From Tolypocladium sp. Sup5 PDA-1 (lineage: Eukaryota > Ascomycota > Sordariomycetes > Hypocreales > Ophiocordycipitaceae), in NCBI GenBank assembly GCA_000750105.3, contig JPHH03000011.1, forward strand, positions 682,001 through 746,000: DNA of 64,000 bases. Reading direction: 5' to 3'. The first letter of the stretch is position 1. Each line of letters starts with the position of its first letter. Below the pieces are notes generated by a model. That model was not told the DNA's origin. It saw only the letters and a list, made by a program, of their open reading frames with translations, and made no database searches. The position numbers and the translations under genes are program-made. Shown here piece after piece: positions 56,067-64,000 of this stretch.

Positions 56067-56946
56067 GCAAAGTTCGGCAATGTGTGTGCGTCGTACATTC
56101 CGCTTGAAGCCCCTATCCTCCAGTTGCAGAGAGGATGCCGTCCCGCGGATATCTCTTCCGCACTCGCGACTCACGCAGGTACTCGAACTAGCTCTGGGGG
56201 CATAGCAAGCTGAACGAACGTGAAGCAACTTTGGAGCGTACAGGTTTTGCAAACTGGCGGTGGCAGGAACAAAGGGCGAGGCATTAACAGATGATACCCA
56301 AAAAGCATTACAATCCCAGTCCATGTCTGTTCATTCGCTGTGCCGGAGTGTGCCGGCGTGTCTCTGTCTTACCACCAGTCAGCTGCGTGCCAACATTCGC
56401 AGCTTCGACACCAAAGCTGCTACCCCATGTCTGGGACGCATTGGTGTCTTGGTCTTGAGTCTCATGAACTCTCTGGACTGGGAAAAGCCGGCTCTACGGA
56501 GTACCCTATCCCGTTTTGTGAGATCACACAGAGTCTTGTTCTGTACATGAATCATTCTCAGCGCCAATGTGTTGGTCTTAGTTCGGCCAGGAACCAGCAA
56601 TTTCGTTGCACGCACTGTGGATTCGAAGTCATCTCATGGCCTCCGCTCACCAGTGTCTCCAACATAGACAAGCTGGACAGACGCTCGGTTTGTCGGGGCC
56701 GAATTAAAGTCAGCTCTTGCGTCACACTGATTCGGATAGTCTTGATACTGCTCGTGAGATGCCTAACTGAGACGTTCCGTATATTTGGGCACACAGCGAC
56801 GACGAGATGGACTCGGATTCAAGAATATAAATATCGAGGTCACTCTCTACAACGACAAGATAATTTCACCGCCGCGTCAAGCCTTCCCAGACATACAAAA
56901 TTCGCGACGCTCCTTATTCAACTAGTCAACTTGGTATTCGAATAAA
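56067..56946. other. Intergenic upstream of 8-Cys peptide gene
   Basis: No gene supported. The right end is the promoter of the small secreted peptide. Confidence 0.45.
56825..56833 (+). promoter_or_regulatory. TATA box of the 8-Cys peptide gene
   Basis: TATAAATAT lies about 115 nt before the ATG at 56947, leaving a pyrimidine-rich leader of about 80 nt. A strong TATA box fits a highly inducible gene. Confidence 0.5.
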
Positions 56947-57144
56947 ATGAAGACCCTCGCTGTTATCATCACCCTCTTCGCCGCTGTCGCCATGGCCTCT
57001 CCCGCGACTGTCGACAAAGCATCGGTTGCCCTAGGGAAGAAGCGCGGCTGCGGTGCCTCTTGCTCGTGCCAGAACAAGAAATGCGTCTGCATCACCTGCC
57101 GCGGCTCGGCCTGCAGCTGGGCTCCCAGTGGCAAAAAGTGTTAG
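56947..57144 (+). CDS. Small secreted Cys-rich peptide precursor, 65 aa
   Basis: Single exon; start context AATAAAATG. Residues 1-18 form a signal peptide (MKTLAVIITLFAAVAMAS); a short pro-segment follows and ends in K31-K32-R33, a Kex2-type dibasic site. The predicted mature part is 32 residues with eight Cys at 35, 39, 41, 46, 48, 51, 56 and 65, the last residue being Cys. Pattern: C-x3-C-x-C-x4-C-x-C-x2-C-x4-C-x8-C. Net charge is positive. Such peptides in fungi include effectors, antimicrobial peptides and hydrophobin-unrelated surface peptides; the spacing does not match any family I know. Four disulfides in 32 residues would be very compact, or metal binding is possible given CxC and CxCxxC motifs. 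Confidence 0.75.
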   Translation: MKTLAVIITLFAAVAMASPATVDKASVALGKKRGCGASCSCQNKKCVCITCRGSACSWAPSGKKC

Positions 57145-57896
57145 GTATGGGGTTCGCCCGAGTCGACGATTTCCCCTTACTTTTGATGCTAAGCCTATCA
57201 GGTGTGTGAAGGTCATGTGGCATGCCGGCGCAGGATGTTTGCTCGCTGAGGGCATACGAACGGCAAATGATGGGAAGATTGTACTTCGTACCAGCTCTGA
57301 CTCAAGACTAAATACAGTGGAAGCAACACAGTTTCCCCTTCATCTCAGAGGTTCCCAGCATGCCATGTTACTGCGTCTACCGCGGCAACCAACAGCTGAT
57401 CAGAACATACACACCGACTTCAGAGCACCACTTATGTACGAAGTACATCACTTCATTGTCGAGAGCAAGCGAGATGACATGTCTCACCTTGAAACAGTTC
57501 CCCGCCTTGGCTTTTAGGCGTCATTGTCAATGGATGGCAAAGATTTTGAGACGGCAGATCGATCTATCACATCCTAGTTGATCGGGGTCTTGCGTGTGCA
57601 CGCATTTTGAAACCCCACACAAGCAAGGGTATCAACGACCGGCCATATCACGGGTGCATTCGAATTCAAGACTGGATGCAGCCTGGCTGTCCCGAGCACG
57701 CTGTGCTCAGAGGTTCGTTGTATTGGACAGAACGCCTCAATCAGAGATACGCATGCCATGTCCCATAATGTGGTTTCCTCGAATACATATGTAAATATCT
57801 GACATCGAAAGCAAGTGCCATCATACACGTTGCAACAAAACCGCCCGCGTTGCATCCGTTTTTCATGTCGAGTTGAGGGAGAGCAGCGCCAGGCGC
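57145..57896. other. Intergenic, no gene seen
   Basis: 3' flanks of two converging small secreted-protein genes. Two GTACGAAGTAC-type palindromes lie at 57280-57300 and 57436-57448. Confidence 0.45.
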
Positions 57897-58476
57897 TTAC
57901 AGGACGCCGCCGACCAGGCCGGTAACGAGGCCGGCGATGTTCTCGACGCCGAGGGTCTGCTCGAGGTTGCTGACGACGCCGCCAGTAGCAGCGTCGAGGT
58001 AGGAGTTGACGGCGTCGATGGGGGTGCCCTGCTTGACCATGGCAAGGGCCTCACCGACGGTCGTGAGAGCACCGCCGCTGAGGTTGCCGCCCTGGACGAG
58101 GCTCAGGAGCTTGTCGGCGAGAGGGAGGCCGCCGAGAGCGCCCTCGATCTGCGGTTGGTGTTAGTATACTCAACGGGTGTGTTACCGAATGAAGTGTGTG
58201 AGATGCAACTTACGGAACCAAGAGATCCGCCGAGGAGGTCCTGGAGCTCCTGCTCCACCTGGCCGACGGGCAGGCCGTTCTCAAGTCCACCAACGACGCT
58301 GCCGACCTGGTTGACCAGAGATCGCTTGGCGGCACCTGTGCATGTGTTAATTAGCGTCCAGGCCTCGCCACACAATCTCCTCGTGAAGCCGAAGTGGGAT
58401 TGCACGAACCAGTAGGGGCGCTGAGGGCGCTGCCGGCCAGGGCGGCGACGACGACGGTGACAAAGGTGAAGCGCAT
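57897..58476 (-). CDS. Secreted Cys-free hydrophobic protein, 146 aa
   Basis: Exons 58410-58476, 58214-58335 and 57897-58148 (introns 74 and 65 nt, both with good branch points such as TACTAAC) give 146 aa. A signal peptide (MRFTFVTVVVAALAGSALSA) and a KR site at 26-27 precede the mature part, which is rich in Gly, Leu and Val with no Cys. It is built of amphipathic helices with the loosely repeated pattern VGSVVGGLENGLPVGQVEQ / GGVVSNLEQTLGVENIAG, ending GLVTGLVGGVL. The layout recalls fungal hydrophobic-surface-binding or wall-associated small proteins, but I cannot place it in a family. Good three-exon structure and codon use make it a real gene. Confidence 0.8.
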
Positions 58477-61400
58477 CTTGACTGATTAGACGGGGTTGAT
58501 TGTTGGTATCAAAAAGGACAAATGGTTGCGACGGCGGATTAAGTGCGAGAGCAAGTTGCTAAAGGAGCGACTGGTAAAGAGTGACTGATGATCGAAGGAT
58601 GGAGAGAGAAAGGGTTCAAAACCGTCGAGGAAGAGGCTGCCTCGCCCTTATACTCGGCAGCGAGTCAAGCCTGCTCGAATATGCTGGGGCAGACAGTCTC
58701 CTCCGTGACGGCATGCTGCGAAGAGACAATGGGCGAACCATCATCCACCCCCCACGATCGACGGGTGTTAACATTTGCAGGCTCCTCTTTGTCATCGGAG
58801 TTGCCAATCCTCATGTCCCCAGGGCGACGTTTGATACCGCACGGGCGAGGAGCCATGAGGGGTTCAACCAAAATGCCCCTTCGACCGGACCCGCAGCAGC
58901 TCAGACGAGCATGGATGAGATCATGGCGGTTAGTTGGCCGACGAGGCTGGAGTCCAACAGGAGAGGGGCCGAGGGCCATAACGCGCGTCTCCCCGGCAAG
59001 CGTGCGGCTGTCGCTGTTCTTTCACGGAGAAGGGGCTGCATTTCGTTAGTTGCAGCGGAAACAGATGACATCCTCGCCCACGACGGCGTCGAGGATATTG
59101 TTGAATGGATGGGGGAGCTGGAGCAACTGCCGCTTTGACCCGAGCTGGGCTACCCCGGACCCGGTTTAGCGAGGCCGCTGCTCCGGCCGAATCAAGCAGC
59201 GATCGGCCCCGCCCCGCGCCCCGAGATGAGGATAGCCGGCCGCATACCCGGCGCCATCAGAAACATGCCCACGCTGCAACAGTCAACAAAGCAGGCAAGG
59301 AGGCGCCCTGATCCAAGGGGGCTCAATAACGGCCACTGACATGAACCAACGTTGGCTCACACCGGATAATCACTGCGGACAGCGTTGGCGCCGGCCAAAT
59401 GATGGAAAACGCCGGCAAACTCCAGCAGAACTGCTTCCTGTACTCCGTATATGGCCCCACGTCGCCAAAAAAGCCACATGTTGATCCTCCCCACAGGTTC
59501 GTTGTTCTTGATGCAGGCTTTTATGTACATAGGCCGCTATGTACTCCGTAGAGAAGGCGGAGATGCCCGTCAGGAGGGGGTTTGCCAATCGGCAGTTGCT
59601 GCCTCGGTGTCTGCTTGCCCCTTTAATAACGAATAAACCCGGGAGTAACTGCGACTCGACGTGCACATGGACTCCCTACAAGCGGCTCCAGAGCGGAGTT
59701 TACAACTGGAACTGGGTTGATGAAAGACTCAAGCTGTGAGATCAGACTTTAGGTTAGCCAACCGCTGGCAACCTCTGCCAGGTCAACTGTGTTTCGGCCG
59801 AGTGTCTTTTCTGAGATTAGTACGATGTAACTACGTCCTAGTGAAAATTGTATTCTAAATCCCACAATTTTTATGAAACTTCGAGTCTTTCGTCAAACAT
59901 GAAGCCGTTCCCCATGGATCCAGCAGCGTTAATTGGAAAACAAGCACGTCTGTGGAACACTTGCAGCCCCAGGCGCCGGTGCCTCGACGCCACCGCGCGC
60001 GATTTGCCTAAATGTCGCCGTACGTAATGGCATCGTCCGCAGAGTCATGATCCTTGGCCGGGGGGTGTTCATCTGGACCATCGTCGGTATTGCGATTGCC
60101 GCAATAAGATAAACGAGGACTCCATATGTTCCCCCCCACGGTTATAACTTGGCGTGTAAGAGAGTGAGACAGGACCTGGAACCCTTCCTACACTGTTCGG
60201 CGGAAACATGAAGGGGTAAGGGGTGTTGTTCATATGCAAACGGCCTCACCGACATGTTTGTCGGTCGTCATGCAAACAACGTGTGTTATTTAAATCGGCC
60301 TCCCCCAGCGTTCTCCTTTCTCCCCTAGTCTGTCATCGGCCTCCATCTGCCGAAAACACTCTGCCGAGCTGTTAACCCTCCAGTCAAGCTACCTAAATTT
60401 GTGGTGCATCTCGGGAGAAGTTGAGAACACCGCCACTGCACGGCAGCGGCTTTCTCAAATGCAGGTCAGAGGCACAGGGTTTTATATCAGGTCACACTTG
60501 CGAGAACGTCTCATATGTCCTGTCATGCGCCAAGCTGAAGTCTCCTTTGTCACAGCTGCATCGCTACAGATGTGATGCCATGCTTGCCGTCGCAGCACCA
60601 TTTCGTCCTCCAGCATCATGAAGGTAACACTCGCACCGACTTTACAGTCGGTAACCTCGTTCCTCGTTGCCGAATCTCCGCGGGGATGGCGGCCAAATAC
60701 CGGGTGGCTGCTTCGACATACGTACCCAGAAAGACTCTCTCCCGTCGCAGTCTGGTGGCGCTGTCTGTTGGTGCGCGGCGGATGAGATCAAGGCCAGGCG
60801 ACTGCCACGGCACCCTGCACCCCGTCAGCCAGGGCGCAGTCCGCCGCGGTCCGCTGCGCAACCCCTGATTGTTTCGAGCGCGCCGCCTTGCATGTTTCCA
60901 ACAGACGAGACGAAACGAAACCGTCTGGTTGCCGAGACCTTGCCGGAGCTGATCCCGGCCGGCCACGCGAAGGTGGATCCCCGATCCGGACCGTCCCGCC
61001 CGAAACATGACATTCCAGCCGCTGCCACGCGACGCTCCTACGCCCGCGCATTCCAACCACCGCTCTTAAGTTTCCTTCTGGGCCAAGTACGAGTAGACGC
61101 GTTGGCCATGGCTGGGAGAACGAGTTGAAGACGTGGATTCACGTTTAGAGGACGTTCTTTGTCAACCCACGTCACCCGTCGCACGAGCACCCTCGCTCTA
61201 TGCCACCACCCGCGGTGCTCCTGTCACGGCCGCATGCAATCGAACAAGCAAGCCACTTCACCGAGCAAACCTCACTGCAACGCCCTCCTCGGGGGTGTCC
61301 GCAGGCCCCTTCGCTTCCCGGCCCACCAACAACAAACGCCTGCCTGGCCCTTGGCCGCTGCAGAAGCACCTACCCGCAGCCGCCGAACCTCATCCCGATG

Positions 61401-62773
61401 CCATGGTACGCTCCTATGCGAGTACCGGAGCCGTTGTTGTCTCTTCCCTCATGAAAAAGACGGGTCGGCGATGTCAGACGGACCACAGGCACGTCTGGGT
61501 ACAGTTCCATACGCAACATATCTCTCGTGCCCATCGCCGTTTCACTAAACCGCCCACTTACTTCCCCAATCGCCCTCCCGTCATGAAAGACGCAGCCCGC
61601 CGCTCACCACCACCACGCCGTCGCGCAACCACCCTCTGCGCCCATCGCACACACGACGACACCAGACGCAGCGGGAGGCCTGAAACCGCTTCAGACGCAC
61701 CACTCACGTAGACTGGCGTTGCCCGGTGCGACCACCTACCTCGCCCCGCGGTGCGACGGGCCTCTGCGTACCTTCTTCTCCCATCGTCTGATTCTCAACA
61801 CAGGTGACGGGACCGCAACGCCCTCTACGCCGTCCAAAGCCAAACTAACTCGGTACCTTACCCCGCGCGGGAAGCCACCGTCAAAGCGACGCGGTGCGAC
61901 CGAACGAACCATCATCGCCTTGCGCGACATCGCCTAATTGGACCGCGTTGGGGTTTCGCGTCATGGGGGCGACAGAGTTGGCGCCAGCCAAGACGCGGAG
62001 TCGTAGTTCACGCACAGCCGAGGAGCATGCTCGACCACGACGCCCATCACGAGCCCGAGATGCTTCTTGAATGGATTCTCTATTGCTGTCCCGCATGTGG
62101 AACCGTCGGGAATCATCTACATCTACCGCCTCCTCGACACCTCGGTTCATCACCAAGGCCGGAGAGCTGTGTCAGGTTGCACAGCCAAAGGATTCATCCC
62201 CTCCACCGCCGCCTCCTCGTCCGCGTCAGGGGTAACAAGTGATTCCCCGAGACCATTCGGGTGCCAGCGATCCGTCTGTTCGCGGCCCTCATGCCCTTCC
62301 TGTCCCAGCACCCCTCAAATTCGATTAAAAAAACAATCATCTGTGGTCCTCGCCCCGAGGCCATGTAACCAATTATCCGCCTTGACGCGCCGGCCTGCGT
62401 CGTCCTAAGAATCCAGGTAAACCGTGGTCCCCGTGTCTAAGCTTTTGTTCCCTTGCGCGTTCCTGATAGCTCCTCTTCTTTTTTTCAACGCCGTCCTGGT
62501 CATGTACAAAGTCTAGGCAGTAAAGGAGAATGGTTGTGTTGTTTCGCAGTTCGCTCCAACATCTGAATGCCGTCGGGGCTGTGATTGCAATGAAGATCCA
62601 AATAGTAATGAGTGACAATGGTGGGGTATCTTTCGCAATAACAAATAAAAAATATGTCGAGTCTTTAGAAGACCGGCAGTGTGTCTATGTCGTCGAATTC
62701 GTGAGGCGGAACTCAAATCGTAAGTACCAGTTGTTGCTTGCTTAAAATGGGTTGCTGTTGGTTTAGCAACCCT
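58477..62773. other. Gene-poor stretch of 4.3 kb
   Basis: No supportable protein or RNA gene. The left part is the promoter side of the 146-aa protein. Segments 60640-62000 are GC- and Pro/Arg-codon-rich in several frames at once, the usual sign of noncoding GC-rich DNA; 59740-60000 and 60360-60600 are closer to average composition. A long noncoding transcript or a regulatory domain cannot be excluded from sequence. Confidence 0.45.
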
Positions 62774-64000
62774 TCACTTTCGAAAGCCGACTTTGTCGAC
62801 CAGGTTTCTCCAGAATCGGCCCTTTGCGTCCTCGCTTCGTGCTCGAACCATGACCGCGTCCCGCTGCATGGGGCCGACGATGTCTTCGTCGCCTCGGCCG
62901 GGGAACTTGCCGTGCGCATCGAGTGACTCGAGCATCTGTGGCACAGCGCTAGGGAGGCAGTCGTCCATTCGTCGCCATTCCAAGTCGCCGAGCACGTCAT
63001 CGTGGGTAGGCAGGCGTCCGATAGCGCCGACAGAGCTGCTGGAGCTGCCACGGACCCGGCCCCGGCTGTGGCTGCGCGAGTGACTGGCGGAACCCGGAGC
63101 AGAGTGGCTGTTCTGTCTAATCATGTCGTCGTAGATGCTCTTCCACTTTCGTTCCGTCTCGGCCCACTTTGCCTCCGTCAGAGCGTAAATCTTGCTGGTC
63201 TGGCCGTAATGCTCCCCAGTGCGAACAAGGTGCTTGGTGTAGTTGACTCGTGCCGCATCCCAGTCGTCCCGAAACTTGCCAACCGTATCGGCGGTCACAG
63301 TCTCCAGTTCGTACGGCAAGGGCGTGATGGTGAAGTTTGCATGGCCAAGGCGGTCGGACCACCCATCGTGCTCCTGCAGAATTGCAGGCAACGGGAGCGG
63401 CAGATCCGTGCAGGCGGGCACGTGCCGAAGAGACGTGATTGATGGCCTGGCACTGAGAGATGGACGAGGAAAATGAGCTGGCGCCGCCGGTGGGGGAGAT
63501 GGAACAGCGGTTGTGGCCGACAACGGTGCCACAGTAGGAGACTGGAGGGGCGATTCCTGGGGTGGCTTGTTCAAAGGGTTGGTGAGAAGAGGGGGTAGAA
63601 GAGGCGTCGTGGCCATGGCGCGATCCCGCTCGAGGTTGGACTGCTCCTCGGGCGTCAACTCAATGACAGACGATCGGCTGAGGTTCTCGGTGCTGTCCCT
63701 GTCGTAGTACGATGCCGCCGAGTTGGCAGGCATAGTCTCTTGGAAACGATCAACCAGCTGATGGTTGGGGGACGACATGGAGGAGGAGCGGCTCGAAGGA
63801 CCGCGCGACAGCACATTCTCCAAGCTGAGGCCGGCAGTCGGCGAGGCCCTCATGTTGACGCGCTTGCTGGACCTCCAGCGCTTCATGGTGGGCAGCCGCG
63901 AGCCGAGCCGCGACGTCAGTCCTGCGAATGGCGAGTCGCCGCCGGATCTCTTCTTCTTGGGATACCGAGGGTCAGCAGAGAAGTCACCGTCGCTGAGGAA
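62774..64000 (-). CDS. Ser/Pro-rich conserved fungal protein, C-terminal part
   Basis: One open frame of at least 408 codons enters at the right edge (FLSDGDFSADPRYPKKKRS) and stops at 62774-62776. The N-terminal visible half is rich in Ser, Pro and Thr (LSRGPSSRSSSMSSPNHQLV) and probably disordered. The C-terminal part, about 150 residues, looks folded: WSDRLGHANFTITPLPYELE, then the helical DDWDAARVNYTKHLVRTGEH, ALTEAKWAETERKWKSIYDD, and a final RRMDDCLPSAVPQMLESLD and DAVMVRARSEDAKGRFWRNL. This arrangement is conserved in Pezizomycotina proteins of unknown function often described as serine/proline-rich. The basic KKKR could be a nuclear signal. The start lies outside the window. Confidence 0.8.
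   Translation of the reverse strand, partial: FLSDGDFSADPRYPKKKRSGGDSPFAGLTSRLGSRLPTMKRWRSSKRVNMRASPTAGLSLENVLSRGPSSRSSSMSSPNHQLVDRFQETMPANSAASYYDRDSTENLSRSSVIELTPEEQSNLERDRAMATTPLLPPLLTNPLNKPPQESPLQSPTVAPLSATTAVPSPPPAAPAHFPRPSLSARPSITSLRHVPACTDLPLPLPAILQEHDGWSDRLGHANFTITPLPYELETVTADTVGKFRDDWDAARVNYTKHLVRTGEHYGQTSKIYALTEAKWAETERKWKSIYDDMIRQNSHSAPGSASHSRSHSRGRVRGSSSSSVGAIGRLPTHDDVLGDLEWRRMDDCLPSAVPQMLESLDAHGKFPGRGDEDIVGPMQRDAVMVRARSEDAKGRFWRNLVDKVGFRK

Noticed and set aside
1..64000. CRISPR array, rRNA or bacterial operon
   Set aside because: No regularly spaced repeats, no rRNA-like blocks, and genes are intron-bearing single units of a fungal nuclear genome.

Overview
The window looks like nuclear DNA of a filamentous ascomycete, most likely a GC-rich Sordariomycete of the order Hypocreales; genus is not determined. 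The basis is short introns (about 49-131 nt, mostly 50-80) with GT..AG borders and CTAAC/CTGAC branch points, intergenic gaps of 0.4-4 kb, no operons, fungal protein families (OPT, LaeA-like methyltransferase, CYP53, fused BioDA) and TA-rich relics that look like RIP (repeat-induced point mutation). All splice models are read by eye; for each multi-exon CDS given with exon coordinates the exon lengths sum to a multiple of three.

Layout. 1-12 kb: the start of a secreted quinoprotein-like gene running off the left edge, a broken kinase-like gene, a double-DUF427 gene, a TA-rich relic, a Cys-rich membrane-anchored surface protein, a LamG-like gene broken by a repeat, and a small secreted-protein gene with frame breaks. 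13-19.2 kb: a complete late biotin pathway cluster: biotin synthase, KAPA synthase ending in the peroxisomal signal SKL, and a fused dethiobiotin synthetase/DAPA aminotransferase. 20-23.7 kb: a small hypothetical gene and a CYP53 (benzoate 4-hydroxylase type) P450. 23.9-25.2 kb: a repeat island with an inverted copy of the repeat at 9.8 kb and a non-autonomous TIR element. 25.8-29.8 kb: a divergent sugar-porter / MlrC-like M81 hydrolase pair. 29.9-31 kb: a TDP2-like phosphodiesterase pseudogene with three in-frame stops. 31.7-32.9 kb: a secreted seven-bladed PLL-type lectin. 35.3-38 kb: an OPT oligopeptide transporter. 38.76-40.30 kb: an apparently intact Tc1/mariner transposon with perfect 29-bp TIRs. 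41.3-45.3 kb: a divergent LaeA-like methyltransferase / CYP58-like P450 pair. 46.6-64 kb: a disordered hypothetical protein, a second sugar porter, a divergent PNKP / Mediator Med18 housekeeping pair, two small secreted proteins (one a Kex2-type precursor with an 8-Cys core), a long gene-free stretch, and the C-terminal part of a Ser/Pro-rich fungal protein running off the right edge.

How the genes work together. The biotin trio covers pimeloyl precursor to KAPA (peroxisome), KAPA to DAPA to dethiobiotin (fused enzyme) and dethiobiotin to biotin (mitochondrion). The sugar porter and M81 hydrolase share a promoter region and could form an uptake/degradation pair. The methyltransferase and CYP58-like P450 share a promoter region and could be a minimal specialised-metabolism unit. 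The lectin, the 8-Cys peptide, the 146-aa secreted protein and the surface protein are plausible contributors to interaction with other organisms. Three or four decayed genes and several repeats show active gene turnover between these islands.
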